DNA of 57,722 nucleotides from Saprospiraceae bacterium (lineage in GTDB: Bacteria > Bacteroidota > Bacteroidia > Chitinophagales > Saprospiraceae): contig JABAQQ010000045.1 of the NCBI GenBank assembly GCA_019187225.1, forward strand, positions 1-57,722, given 5' to 3'. A program made the translations under genes and the position numbers. Position 1 is the stretch's first letter. Every line of letters starts with the position of its first letter. This document shows, piece after piece, positions 24,477 to 34,222 of the stretch. The notes under the pieces were generated by a model. The model was not told the DNA's origin and searched no databases. It saw nothing but the letters and a program-made list of their open reading frames with translations.

Positions 24477-27400
24477 TCAAGTCCCCTTCGGTTTCAGCAT
24501 CTCGCTTGCATGCACTGCCACCATCACCGGCACCTGGTAGAGAATGTAGGCCAGGTCGGCGGAGTCGGATTCTTTGCGCCAGCGGATGTTCTTGTCTTCA
24601 TTGTGTTGCAGCAGTTCTTCTTCGTATTCGGCCTGAGAGGTATCCGTCGGGGCGGTCAGGTTGATGGTCGGCGTCGCATGGGTGATCTGCAGGAAACCGC
24701 CTTCGGGCAGGCCGGGCGCGGCATCTTCCCAAGAGAGGTCGCTCCAGGTGTGTTTCACTGCGTTGGGGCCGCCGATGTCGAGGCCGAAACGCGGCTCGCC
24801 GGGACGCTCCTTGATGACGAAGAACCAACCTGCGTTGTCGGCAGTGGGGTTGGTGCCGTCGTTGCCTTTAGCAACTTCCGAAGTAAGGTCGAAGCCGAAG
24901 AAATAGATGTCGGGTTCGACTTTGGCGCTGTACAGTGGCGTTTTCACAATGGTGCGCGGTGGATTGTCCTCCTGTCCGGCGGGGATGTCGAAGAGGTCGC
25001 GTTCTTTGGCCGGATCGAAGCCGCCCGTGCCGTCGGGGTTTTTGGTTTGCCATTTGGCCTTGTGCGCGTAAATGACGGCAGTGGGGTATTTTTTCAGCAA
25101 TTCGCCGCGGATGACGAGCACCACTTCTTCTTCGTTCGCGCCGCCGACTTCCCGGTTGTCGTGGTCGCCGAGTTTGGAGAAACGCGACCATTTGTGGATT
25201 TCCGGGATGTCCCTGAGTTTTTCCTCCAGGGTTTCCAGGTCTTCGCCTTGTTCGGGTAAGTATTGGCTTACATCCCAGAACTGGCGGAAATAACTGCCGC
25301 GCTGGTCGGTCGGATACTCGCGCCAGAGCAATTCGCGCGACAATTCGTGGTTGATGCCGACCATATAGGATTCGATGAATTTCTGGTTGGTTTCGAGGAG
25401 GATGATGCTGTTCTGGGGGATGAGGTTGATATTGGGCAGGAAGTATTCATCGGAAAGTTTCACCAGCGGCTCGTACATCGGCTGGTTGAACTTCGGGTAT
25501 TCCATGATCTGGTCGAACTTCTCGGGAAAAAACCGGACGCGGTCGGGCAGCAAAATCCGGTCGAGCACGAGGCGCGGTATCGTCTTGTCGGGGTGCAGCG
25601 TCGCGACGACTCCGGTGGCAACCACCGGCAGGTCAAGTTTTCGCTTCGCCGGTGTAAATGCCGCTTTTTTGGCGGCGACGTCCACTGCGTACATTTCTTT
25701 CAAGGCCGTCTTGAAACGCAGGGCTTCCTGACTGTCGCTGGAGCCCGTTTTGGGACGGAAGGGTTCGCCCGGTTCGGTAATACGGAAGTCGGGGCTTTGG
25801 GGCGCCTTGTCCACCTGTTCCGGCGTCTGGGCTTTTTCGGTAAATACTTCGGGTTGAGCGAGTTGCTTCAACATTCCTGTCATCTTTCGCCATAGCCAGA
25901 TCAATCCGCCAACGACCGCGAGACCCGCAACATACAAGGGCGCTGCCGGTGAAAATATCAGCAACAAAATCAGCAATACTGCCGCCAAGCCCAACACCAC
26001 CCACGGAAGCCACCTGTATTTTTTCAACAGATTGGCCAGCCATGCGGGTTTAGGCCTGGGCGTCGTTTGTTCCACCAGCACCTGTTCGGTCCGGATGGCC
26101 GGCGGCGTGGTTTTGGGTGGCGCCGGCACGATCTCTCCCGCGTTCAGGCGCGTGACGATGGCGGCGGGCGGGAGGTTTTTCGCGGCAAAAGGCAATTGTT
26201 TCACTACCCGCGCACGGGGCCGCGTCATTTTCCGCATGGGTGCGGAAACGGCAACCGGCGGCACGAGGCTCATTTTTACCTGGTGAAAAACGGTGGCGTT
26301 CTGTACCAGGATCCGCTTTTGCACGGGCGCGCTGAGCAGCATCAGTTTGTCGGGCTGGCCGGCCAGCATGGGCTGAAAGTTTTTGACATGCCATTGGTAC
26401 AGCGCCTCATGGCTCAATTGCATGAGCCGGATGAGGCTGTTGGCCTTGACCACGTCGCCGACCTGTTGCCAGGCGGCGTTCATGTAAACTTCCTGGTTTT
26501 CCTGGATGACTTTTGTGCCGAAACCCGCCGGGACGCGGAAGCGCGGGTCGAGGTTGAGTTCGTGGATCCAGTTCTTGCTGTTCGGCGCCGGCGTACCGTC
26601 GGCTTTTGTCAAAAGACGTTCGACAGCGGCGTGCCAGCGCCCGTACAGCGGCGGTGTGATGAGCGGGTCGGGGTCAGGCGGGTTGTCGGGATCGGGAACG
26701 GGTTGCGGATTGGCGCCTTCTTTCTGGTAATCGTCGGCGAGGTTGAGGAAAGTAGCGATGCCTTCGTTGATGGGTTGTGGGTAATCGGTTTTGAGCCAAT
26801 CCTCGTATTTGTAAAATTCGGCGGGATCGCTCAACACCTCGTCGGGCACGCGCAGGGCGCCGCCCAGTTTGAGGATGCCGTCGAGTTCGCCGTTGGGATC
26901 GAGGCCCGGCAGGTTCCAGCCGGGCTCCTGCACGTCCATATCGCGGCGGCCCACGCGCTCGTCGGCGGGTTGGGCTTTCAGGAGGCGGACGAGGTATTCA
27001 AAATCGCCGACCGTGCTGGTGCGGAAATACCAGCGGTGGTAGTAGGGAAAATCAAGTTGGTCGGGCTTTTGACCCCAGGCGTATTGCGAAGCGAAACCGG
27101 GATTGACTTCCAATCCCAGCCCGGCCTGCCTTCCGCTCTCGAACGAAGGAATGAGAAAAGCATGATAGGCGGCGGAGGGCTTCAACTTGCGCGGACACAG
27201 GATGCGCGAGTAGCCGAAATCGGGATTTTGTTTCAGCGCCGCGTCCAATTTGGGCAATACCACGCTCATATTCTCCGAAAAAACCTCCTCGTTGGTCGCA
27301 GCCAGATCGCGGTTGACGTGGACGTGTGCCCAGGCCCAGAGTTGTTCGGGCGGCAGGAATTTTGTTGCTGCACTCTCTACGTGTATAAAAGGCAAAGGTT

Positions 27401-27830
27401 TGTCTTTCAGGTTTTTACCCTCGGTAAATTCACCTTCTTCCAGCACGACAAGTGCCAGCCACGGGCGCAGGCGGTGCGCTGGCTCGGCGGCTGAACTGGG
27501 CGTGTAGCGCCAGGGAAAATCCTCGTCGTAGAAATCAATGTACGGCAGGTAATTCGGCTCGAAGTTGGTGATCCAATTACGCGGTTCGTTCTTGATGATG
27601 GCGCGCGGGTCAATGCCCACCACGTCGCCGGGACCGTAGAGTTCCACGTCCCTGGCGACGACTTCGCTGAGCGTGCCGCCGCCTTCGACGGCCTTGCCCT
27701 CCAGCGTCAGTTCGAGGTGGAAAGTAGCGCGCAGTTTGATCGCCGCGTCCTGGTCGGCTTGCTGGGTTTTGTTCGCCAGGCCGACGCGCAGGTAAGGCAG
27801 GAAGGAATATGTGCCGATGGGTTTGTCCAT
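24477..27830 (-). CDS. giant uncharacterised protein with central membrane hairpin (1117 aa)
   Basis: An 1117-residue protein starting at the ATG at 27830 (MDKPIGTYSFLPYLRVGL). The open frame extends 22 codons further upstream, but those codons lie in a palindromic repeat and are rejected as coding. The N-terminal 550 residues look globular, with recurrent aromatic motifs (PWRYTPSS, RLRPWLALVVLEEGEF). Around residues 600-650 two adjacent hydrophobic segments (WLPWVVLGLAAVLLILLLIF, then LYVAGLAVVGGLIWLW) form a likely membrane hairpin flanked by Pro/Lys-rich linkers. The C-terminal 450 residues are again globular and acidic. There is no signal peptide. The protein could tether a cytoplasmic assembly of its neighbours to the inner membrane (inference). 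The family is unknown to me. Confidence 0.8.
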   Translation of the reverse strand: MDKPIGTYSFLPYLRVGLANKTQQADQDAAIKLRATFHLELTLEGKAVEGGGTLSEVVARDVELYGPGDVVGIDPRAIIKNEPRNWITNFEPNYLPYIDFYDEDFPWRYTPSSAAEPAHRLRPWLALVVLEEGEFTEGKNLKDKPLPFIHVESAATKFLPPEQLWAWAHVHVNRDLAATNEEVFSENMSVVLPKLDAALKQNPDFGYSRILCPRKLKPSAAYHAFLIPSFESGRQAGLGLEVNPGFASQYAWGQKPDQLDFPYYHRWYFRTSTVGDFEYLVRLLKAQPADERVGRRDMDVQEPGWNLPGLDPNGELDGILKLGGALRVPDEVLSDPAEFYKYEDWLKTDYPQPINEGIATFLNLADDYQKEGANPQPVPDPDNPPDPDPLITPPLYGRWHAAVERLLTKADGTPAPNSKNWIHELNLDPRFRVPAGFGTKVIQENQEVYMNAAWQQVGDVVKANSLIRLMQLSHEALYQWHVKNFQPMLAGQPDKLMLLSAPVQKRILVQNATVFHQVKMSLVPPVAVSAPMRKMTRPRARVVKQLPFAAKNLPPAAIVTRLNAGEIVPAPPKTTPPAIRTEQVLVEQTTPRPKPAWLANLLKKYRWLPWVVLGLAAVLLILLLIFSPAAPLYVAGLAVVGGLIWLWRKMTGMLKQLAQPEVFTEKAQTPEQVDKAPQSPDFRITEPGEPFRPKTGSSDSQEALRFKTALKEMYAVDVAAKKAAFTPAKRKLDLPVVATGVVATLHPDKTIPRLVLDRILLPDRVRFFPEKFDQIMEYPKFNQPMYEPLVKLSDEYFLPNINLIPQNSIILLETNQKFIESYMVGINHELSRELLWREYPTDQRGSYFRQFWDVSQYLPEQGEDLETLEEKLRDIPEIHKWSRFSKLGDHDNREVGGANEEEVVLVIRGELLKKYPTAVIYAHKAKWQTKNPDGTGGFDPAKERDLFDIPAGQEDNPPRTIVKTPLYSAKVEPDIYFFGFDLTSEVAKGNDGTNPTADNAGWFFVIKERPGEPRFGLDIGGPNAVKHTWSDLSWEDAAPGLPEGGFLQITHATPTINLTAPTDTSQAEYEEELLQHNEDKNIRWRKESDSADLAYILYQVPVMVAVHASEMLKPKGT

Positions 27831-27844
27831 ATTTTCGTTGTTGC

Positions 27845-27965
27845 CCCACCGATAAATCGGTGGGTTGAGAGCAAAAAGTCCTGCGGACTTGAACACTCAC
27901 CCCACCGGTTTACCGGTGGGAAAAATCGGGCGGTTTATTGTTTTCCCACCGACATTTACCGGTGG
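27845..27965. repeat. REP/BIME-like palindromes (CCCACCGG...CCGGTGGG), copy group 1
   Basis: Three palindromes lie at 27845-27864, 27901-27920 and 27945-27965, each with the stem CCCACCG/CGGTGGG. The first two are joined by TTGAGAGCAAAAAGTCC and a GGACTT segment, the same linker plan as at 31420-31591. They fill the gap between two giant-protein genes. Confidence 0.88.
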
Positions 27966-27975
27966 AAAAAATGTA

Positions 27976-30900
27976 TCATAATTGCGTTTCATATTCCGGT
28001 ATCACGTGCAGCGACTCGTGCAAGGCAGGATTCGCTGCCACTTGTTGCTGAATGAACTGATTCGCCAGCGTTTCATTGGCAAAATGCATGGATTGCGCGT
28101 TGAACGCTTTGTTGTTTTCCGTGAACGCCACCGTGAAACCCGTGTCTTTCACCTTCACCTTCGGGTCGTCGAGGAAAGGATCGAGTTTGGATTTATAGTG
28201 TTTCGACAGATCTGATTTGGTCACCGCCGCGCCGTTGAGGAAATGGCCGAAGAACCTGTCGCTGAACAACTTGAAGCGGCGGCGGAATCGTTTGAAATTG
28301 CTGTCAATAATGATCTGTTCATAGCGGACGCGGCGTTTGGCCAACTTGGTCGCGCTCAATTGTTCCGCACCTGCCGAAAGCAAGACGCCGCCGTGCAGCG
28401 GATCGAAAGCCCGTTGCGACACCTTTTCAGCGTCGCTCATATTGAGGTATTGGGCCTTGGCGAATTGCTCGTTGGAATCTTCCGCTTTGTCCAGTCCTGC
28501 CGTTGGTTTTATCAGGAAGTCGTTCGCATCCGATGGTTTCTGGCTGCCCACTTTGTCAATTTTCATATCCAGCGGCACCGCGCGCTGGCTGATGCGGAGC
28601 GTACCGAGGGGATGCAGCACCTGTGCCGTTTCAGTTTCCGACAATTGGCGGAGCGACACCAGCAGGTTGCTGCCGGCGGGCAATTCGGCTTTCCAGTTGT
28701 CGGTTTTTTCGAGTTCTGCACGGATGAGCGGCATCACGGCCACCGGCGGCAAGGTGGTGTCCTCGCTGTCGCCCCAGGTGATGTCGAAATCGGCGGAAAC
28801 GTCGAAGAACAAGAGGCTAAGGGTGCCCGTACCGTGCGCACGCCAGGGGGTCGGCCCTTCCAGCGTAAAGCGCAACCGGATGCTGAACAAGCCGATGCCA
28901 AAGACTTTGAGCGAGACGCCTGCCGATATCTCGACGATAAAATAGAAGGGTGAAAACTGGAACAATACGTCGAGCGAAATATAACCGTCCACCCGCGCAA
29001 CGCCCACGTCGAACACCAGTTCGGCCTTGGCGCCGAACTGAACCGTGTTGGACGTCACGGCAAAATAACCTTCCACCCGGATGCGCGCGACGCTGGTATT
29101 CAGAATATTGACCGCCACGCGTTTGGGGCTGGGGAAAGGCAGCGGCGGCGGGTTGAAGCGGGGATGGAAACCGCCGACGGACACCACGAAATTGGCGTCG
29201 TCGCCCCAGGCCACGAGCAGGCCCATCTCGCCTTCGATGGTGATGAACAGGATACGCGACTCGAAAATGCTGGCGAAAAACCACAGGCGGCTCTTGTCGA
29301 ATTCGATGGCGCCGATAAAATTGACCTGGATCAGGATCAGCGGCGCATCTTCAGCAGGCAAAGCCACTTTCAGGATGCCGAGAATGGCGATGTTGCCCGG
29401 AATTTCGATGATGACACCCAGCGACACGCTCACCAGCGTCGGCGTCCCCCACCCTATTTTCGCCATCGGACCGATGAGGAATTTTCCTTCGTACGGCGGG
29501 AATATCGTGCGCAGGTCGCTGATGATGCGCGGCGCATTTTCCACTGGATTTTCGGGGAACATGACGCTGTTGATGGCGCCCGTGCGCACACCCTCGGCAA
29601 GAGGCTGGAGGTTCATCGTGCGGTTGAGGCCGAGCAGACCGCCTACGCCCAGCAGCGTAAAACCAAAGCCGAGCTGGATGCCCGTGCCGAACTCTGCCGT
29701 GATGATGAGCAACAGCGAGAATCCTTTGGAGCCATCGGGCATTTTGGTGGTGATCAGGCCGATGGCCTTGACCGTAACGATCTGTAAAACAGACAGTTCC
29801 AGCACCCCGGCGTATTCTTCGCGGTCGAAATCGAAGTAGAGATAGCCGCCGCCTTTCACGACTGCTATGTCTATGGATAGACCGACGCCGTTGGGCGGGC
29901 GGAAGCCGAAACCGATGTCGAGCGGGCCGAGGTTTCCCTTGCCGTTTTCGGGGAATTTCATCGGAATGGACACGCCGATCTTGTCCACCACCGCCTTGAG
30001 CGGCCCCAGATTCGCATTGAGTAATACCGCTAGGTCGGTTTTCAGCGGCGCATCGGTACCAAAACCGACGATGACGTACACGCCTTTGATCTCGGCAATG
30101 CCGAGGTTGATGTGGATGGGCAGCAATATTTCGATCGCCCCACTTCCGACCAATTGCAGGCCGGTGGACGGCGCCCAGGTACCGGTGAGATCGAAACCCG
30201 CTTCGAGACCGAAGCCGGAGAGTATCTGCGTCAAAAATCCGTCGCCCTGGCTGAGATCAACGACTAATTTGCCTTCTTTGATCTCGATCTCTACGCTCGG
30301 TTCGGCATTGGCGCTGTTCGTCCCGGCATTCCAGTTGGCTTTGAATCCCATCGCGCCACCGATGGATTTGCTCTCCAGCCGGCTGCCGTCCGTGGTGCCG
30401 ATGAACATCACGCGCCGGTCGCCGGCGTGTTCGGCTTTCAAACCCGCCAGCATTTCAAAAGAAAACTGCGCGGGCGGGTTTTGCTTCAATTCTGCCTGGA
30501 ACGGCGCTTTGATGATGCCCTGCAAGCCGGCGTTGAAGGTGCCTTTCGTGGACAATGTGGCTTTCCAGGGCCCGGTAAGTTCGAACGTCTGGTTGGCTTC
30601 AAAACTCACGGGGACGTGCACATCCATGATCACCGCCGGCGGATTGGAGGTATCCACCGTCATGGTGAAAAAATAGGCATCGAGCACGTAGGGCTGGCTG
30701 CCCACTTTATACAGTTCCGCCGGGAAACGGAAATGCTCCAGCACGTTTTTTATGCGCCTGAAAAATAACTCGCCATTGAAGTTGTTCGCGCCGAATTTAT
30801 ACTCGTCAATAAAATGCTGCGCCGGATCGGTAAAAAGATCAATGATGTGGTCGAAATGGATCTCACGGCGGCGAAACTCGGCTTGCAGGGGTTTGGACGG

Positions 30901-31404
30901 GTCTTCGGGTATCAGATCGTTCTCGATGAGCCCCAGCAAATTGAGCGCTGCCGCCAGGCTCGGCGCCTGTTTTTCCATGTATTCGACAGCTAAATAATGC
31001 AGTATCTTCACAGCCAGGTCTTCCCCGAACTTATTGATCTCGGCGATCTCGGCAGGCGTAAAACCCAGACCGCCCGCCGCGTTCCTGACTGCATTGCCCA
31101 GGTTGACCAGCGCATTGACGAGTTGAATGATCTTTTCCAGCAAATTTTTGCCCGAGGACAGCATACCTGCCCCGTCTTCATTCTCGATGGCTGTCGCGAG
31201 CGATCCGACAATGGGCGGCAGGTCTTTGACGATACCTGCCGGCGGGCCGAAGGCGGTGATCACGCCTTGGCTTTGGGTAAGTGCCGGCGGCAGGCGCATG
31301 CCAAGCCGTTCCACGATGTCGGGTCCGAGGATGTCGGCCAGCGGTTCGAGCGCTTTCCCGATCTCACGGGCGATGATTTCGATTGTTCCCGGTGTACTGG
31401 GCAT
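27976..31404 (-). CDS. giant beta-rich protein, DUF6603-like (1142 aa)
   Basis: An 1142-residue protein without signal peptide. Residues 1-210 are mainly helical (EIIAREIGKALEPLADILG at the start). From about 240 to 880 it is a long run of alternating amphipathic beta strands rich in Gly, Phe and Ile (for example GVYVIVGFGTDAPLK, GIQLGFGFTLLGVGGLLGL, FSPFYFIVEISAGVSLKVF). This strand-turn pattern matches proteins annotated as DUF6603, whose function is unknown, and resembles an extended beta-solenoid or barrel-like sheet. The C-terminal 250 residues are polar and helical. The gene is flanked on both sides by REP-like palindromes. Its place between the subtilase and the 1117-residue gene suggests coexpression. 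The DUF6603 assignment is from memory of the pattern, not a search. Confidence 0.75.
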   Translation of the reverse strand: MPSTPGTIEIIAREIGKALEPLADILGPDIVERLGMRLPPALTQSQGVITAFGPPAGIVKDLPPIVGSLATAIENEDGAGMLSSGKNLLEKIIQLVNALVNLGNAVRNAAGGLGFTPAEIAEINKFGEDLAVKILHYLAVEYMEKQAPSLAAALNLLGLIENDLIPEDPSKPLQAEFRRREIHFDHIIDLFTDPAQHFIDEYKFGANNFNGELFFRRIKNVLEHFRFPAELYKVGSQPYVLDAYFFTMTVDTSNPPAVIMDVHVPVSFEANQTFELTGPWKATLSTKGTFNAGLQGIIKAPFQAELKQNPPAQFSFEMLAGLKAEHAGDRRVMFIGTTDGSRLESKSIGGAMGFKANWNAGTNSANAEPSVEIEIKEGKLVVDLSQGDGFLTQILSGFGLEAGFDLTGTWAPSTGLQLVGSGAIEILLPIHINLGIAEIKGVYVIVGFGTDAPLKTDLAVLLNANLGPLKAVVDKIGVSIPMKFPENGKGNLGPLDIGFGFRPPNGVGLSIDIAVVKGGGYLYFDFDREEYAGVLELSVLQIVTVKAIGLITTKMPDGSKGFSLLLIITAEFGTGIQLGFGFTLLGVGGLLGLNRTMNLQPLAEGVRTGAINSVMFPENPVENAPRIISDLRTIFPPYEGKFLIGPMAKIGWGTPTLVSVSLGVIIEIPGNIAILGILKVALPAEDAPLILIQVNFIGAIEFDKSRLWFFASIFESRILFITIEGEMGLLVAWGDDANFVVSVGGFHPRFNPPPLPFPSPKRVAVNILNTSVARIRVEGYFAVTSNTVQFGAKAELVFDVGVARVDGYISLDVLFQFSPFYFIVEISAGVSLKVFGIGLFSIRLRFTLEGPTPWRAHGTGTLSLLFFDVSADFDITWGDSEDTTLPPVAVMPLIRAELEKTDNWKAELPAGSNLLVSLRQLSETETAQVLHPLGTLRISQRAVPLDMKIDKVGSQKPSDANDFLIKPTAGLDKAEDSNEQFAKAQYLNMSDAEKVSQRAFDPLHGGVLLSAGAEQLSATKLAKRRVRYEQIIIDSNFKRFRRRFKLFSDRFFGHFLNGAAVTKSDLSKHYKSKLDPFLDDPKVKVKDTGFTVAFTENNKAFNAQSMHFANETLANQFIQQQVAANPALHESLHVIPEYETQL

Positions 31405-31419
31405 AAGTCACTTGAGTTT

Positions 31420-31608
31420 CCCACCGGTAAACCGGTGGGTTGAGTAATAAAGTCCGGAGGACCTGGAACTTCAGCCCACCGGTTTACCGGTGGGGGAAAA
31501 ATGGCGTTTCAATTCCCCCACCGGTAAACCGGTGGGTTGAGCGAAAAAGTCCGGAGGACTTGGAACTTCAGCCCACCGGTTTACCGGTGGGGGAAAAATG
31601 GCGTTTCA
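31420..31608. repeat. REP/BIME-like tandem element, two 97-base units
   Basis: Palindromes CCCACCGGTAAACCGGTGGG (31420, 31517) and CCCACCGGTTTACCGGTGGG (31475, 31572) alternate, joined by a TTGAG...AAAGTCCGGAGGAC linker, with a GGAAAAATGGCGTTTCAAT tail after each pair. The period is 97 bases. The second tail abuts the 3' end of the subtilase gene. The layout is that of BIMEs moved by RAYT transposases, though no such transposase gene is in the window. Confidence 0.9.
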
Positions 31609-31611
31609 ATC

Positions 31612-33930
31612 TTACCCACAATTACCCTCCATTGCTACTACTTCCTCCTCTTTAAAAACATCGAGCAATTGCCGTACGCTGAACCCCTCGCCGAGCACCC
31701 ACAACCAATTTTTCACATGTTCTTCTATATCGCGTATCAGCGTATCGCTCCCATATTTTTGAATGATCTCCATGATTTTGTTGGCGCGTTCGGCAAGGCT
31801 GACTCCTTCCATATCAATAGGCAGCGGACGTTCCGGCTGGAAAGCCGACTGCATCCCCAAGCGGATGAGCGCGGGGCCGCCGTTGCGGTGCCACACCGCA
31901 GCGACGCGTTTGTTGGTATTGATGAGCGACCGCACTTCCTGAAAGTGTTGTGTGACGAGTTTTTGATAAACCCTCGCTTTGGGGATGGCAAAAAATGCAT
32001 CGCGGAGGGTCGTCCATTCGGATTCCGGCGCCGCAAAACGCAGGGCTACCGGTTCAGCGGGCGGTGGCGATGGCGCGCGAAAGGGGGCGGGCGGATTGGG
32101 CACGGCGTCCACGGCGCCTTTCACATCGAGTTTGCCCCAGCCCCAGTCGCTGTTGGGCAGGGTTTGGCCGCCAACAGGTCGCGCGGAATTTTTCAGGTCG
32201 TCCCGGATTTGAGAAAATGAACGCGTTTTATTTTTTTGAAACATCAGGGCGACTGCGCCGGTGACGTGTGGCGCGGCCTGGCTGGTACCGTTCATGCTTT
32301 GGTAAAAATCGTAGCAGCAGTCGCAGCAACAGCCTCCTTCAGCGCCCGTCAATGCGGAGGTGATCGAAACGCCGGGCGCCGTGATGTGCGGCCGGATGTT
32401 GAGGGGGTTGCCATTGGCGAAACGCAGCAGCGGTCCCCGGCTGGAAAACGGCGCCAATGCGCCGTTGTTGGAGCCTTCGGTGGCATGAGCGCCGACCACG
32501 ATCGCGTTATCGCCATTCGCATAGGGGCTGACGGAGCTGCTCGCGGGAACCGTCACTCCGGTACCGATCAAAAAACCGGGTCCTGTTTTCTGCTGACTCC
32601 AGGCATCAAAAGTTATATCGGCTCCTCCTGTACTTTCGAGCCGCAGTTCCCATATTCCGCTTTGGTTCGAGCCGTTTTGCGGCGGCGTAAATTTTATCCA
32701 GATATCCCCGGTACTATTGCTCACCGCCACCGAGCCGCCGTTGTTGATGTTATTGGTGTTAAAAGTTTGGGTATTGCCATTGTTCACAAAAGCGGTCAGC
32801 GCCGCATCGTTTTCATGTTTCAGCGCCATTCTCACATTCGATGACGAACAGTGGATGCCGATCCATACTTCTGTCCGCAGGTTGGGCGACATTCTGCATT
32901 TCAAATCAATGCCCCCGGCAGAAGGGAGGGTGCCGGTGGCATGGCGATTTTTATCACCTTCATTTCCAGCGATAAAAACGATGGCGACGCCTTGCGAAAA
33001 AGTGTTCAGGATATTGTCAACGGCCAAAGCATCGGAGCCGATGATGTCGCGCCGCCCCGTATTGGTGTAAATGCTGAGGTTGATCGCGACAGGTTTACCG
33101 CCCGCTCTATCAATGATAAACCGGATAGCATCAATCATTTCCGTGCCGGTTGGAGTCGGGTCGCCCGTAGTTAGCCCGCGCATCCTGACGATAATGAGTT
33201 CCGCTTCCGGCGCGACGCCGACATAAGTATAAGCACCGCAGCAAGCGTCACTCTGCGAGCCATCGCCGGCAGCGATACCTGCTACATGGGTGCCGTGACC
33301 GTCGGTATCTCTGTGCCGGACAACGCTGAAGGGATCGCTATTGCCCAATGCTGCTGTGATTTCAAAATTGTTGTACTGGACTCCATATCCCAATGCGACA
33401 TTTCCCAATGTGGCGTGATTGATGGGGCCGGGGACCGTCTCGCTTCCTTGTTTGGTCAGGGTTTGGTCCCAAATATGGAGAATGCGCGTACTGTTATCGG
33501 CTTTGCGGAAAGTCTTGTGCGTGAAGTCTATACCCGTATCGATGATACCGATGATCACGTCTTTGCCCGTGTTACCGCTCCAGGTATCTCCGCTCCGGTT
33601 CCATACCTGGTTTGCTCTGATATCGGGGATGCTGTGGTCGAGGCCAACACTCGGCGGCGAAGGTTTTTCAATGAGAACGACGTTCGGGTGTTCGGCAAGC
33701 GCTTCCAGTTTGTCGAGTGCGATTTTGCCGACAACGACATTGCCCGATTCGCTCAGCACCTCGAGCCCGAGGGCTTTCAAAGGTTCCAAACTGTCTTTGT
33801 ACTGGAGAAAAAAAGTAATTGTTTCGGCAGATACGGACTCCAAAGCGGCATCTTTTGACACTTTGGCGGCACGACCTAAAAGTCCTTTTTCGGACAAAAG
33901 AATTTGCAGCTCGGGCGCTATTTTTTTCAT
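31612..33930 (-). CDS. subtilisin-like (S8) serine protease without signal peptide
   Basis: A 772-residue S8 protease. The catalytic triad is visible: Asp131 in VIIGIIDTGIDFTH, His212 in GHGTHVAGIAAG and Ser550 in NGTSQAAPHVTGA, with the oxyanion Asn region AGNEGDKNRHATG at about 321-333. An inhibitor-I9-like prodomain occupies about residues 1-90, but no export signal precedes it, so the enzyme is probably cytoplasmic or leaves by another route. Between His and Ser a 100-residue insert looks like a jelly-roll P-domain-like module. An unusual cysteine cluster, GGCCCDCCYDF (532-542), lies just before the catalytic serine, and another cysteine pair is at 230-231. A Pro-rich linker (about 625-640) leads to a helical C-terminal domain of about 130 residues. 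First gene of the block; probable role is processing or activation of the downstream proteins (inference). Confidence 0.9.
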   Translation of the reverse strand: MKKIAPELQILLSEKGLLGRAAKVSKDAALESVSAETITFFLQYKDSLEPLKALGLEVLSESGNVVVGKIALDKLEALAEHPNVVLIEKPSPPSVGLDHSIPDIRANQVWNRSGDTWSGNTGKDVIIGIIDTGIDFTHKTFRKADNSTRILHIWDQTLTKQGSETVPGPINHATLGNVALGYGVQYNNFEITAALGNSDPFSVVRHRDTDGHGTHVAGIAAGDGSQSDACCGAYTYVGVAPEAELIIVRMRGLTTGDPTPTGTEMIDAIRFIIDRAGGKPVAINLSIYTNTGRRDIIGSDALAVDNILNTFSQGVAIVFIAGNEGDKNRHATGTLPSAGGIDLKCRMSPNLRTEVWIGIHCSSSNVRMALKHENDAALTAFVNNGNTQTFNTNNINNGGSVAVSNSTGDIWIKFTPPQNGSNQSGIWELRLESTGGADITFDAWSQQKTGPGFLIGTGVTVPASSSVSPYANGDNAIVVGAHATEGSNNGALAPFSSRGPLLRFANGNPLNIRPHITAPGVSITSALTGAEGGCCCDCCYDFYQSMNGTSQAAPHVTGAVALMFQKNKTRSFSQIRDDLKNSARPVGGQTLPNSDWGWGKLDVKGAVDAVPNPPAPFRAPSPPPAEPVALRFAAPESEWTTLRDAFFAIPKARVYQKLVTQHFQEVRSLINTNKRVAAVWHRNGGPALIRLGMQSAFQPERPLPIDMEGVSLAERANKIMEIIQKYGSDTLIRDIEEHVKNWLWVLGEGFSVRQLLDVFKEEEVVAMEGNCG

Positions 33931-34191
33931 CGGCGCTGGGTTCGGGGCTTTTGTTGCAGCGGTGATAACTGCATCCGGTGAAGATCAAAAATAAAAGTGC
34001 CGTTTGCTGGGGGCAAAAGCGTTACACTGCGCGGCTGATGGGGCGCGAGTACTTCAAAAAAACCTTAGGAGCCGAAAAAAAGGAGCGGTGGGAGTGTTGA
34101 ACGCTCACAATGGTAGGGGGAAAGCGAAATCGGTCGGACAGTTCTTAGCATTTGGTACCTGATTAAAATTTAAAAATACATTTGGGCGCGA

Positions 34192-34222
34192 CAAAAGTAA
34201 ACCCTTCCGGGAAATGACCAAA
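34192..34222 (-). promoter_or_regulatory. near-perfect promoter for the six-gene block
   Basis: On the minus strand TTTG (34222-34219), a spacer of exactly 19 bases and TACTTTTG (34199-34192) match the Bacteroidota primary-sigma consensus TTTG-N19-TAnnTTTG at every fixed base. It would give a leader of about 250 bases before the subtilase start at 33930. The remaining sequence of the 33931-34516 gap shows no other gene I accept. Confidence 0.65.
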
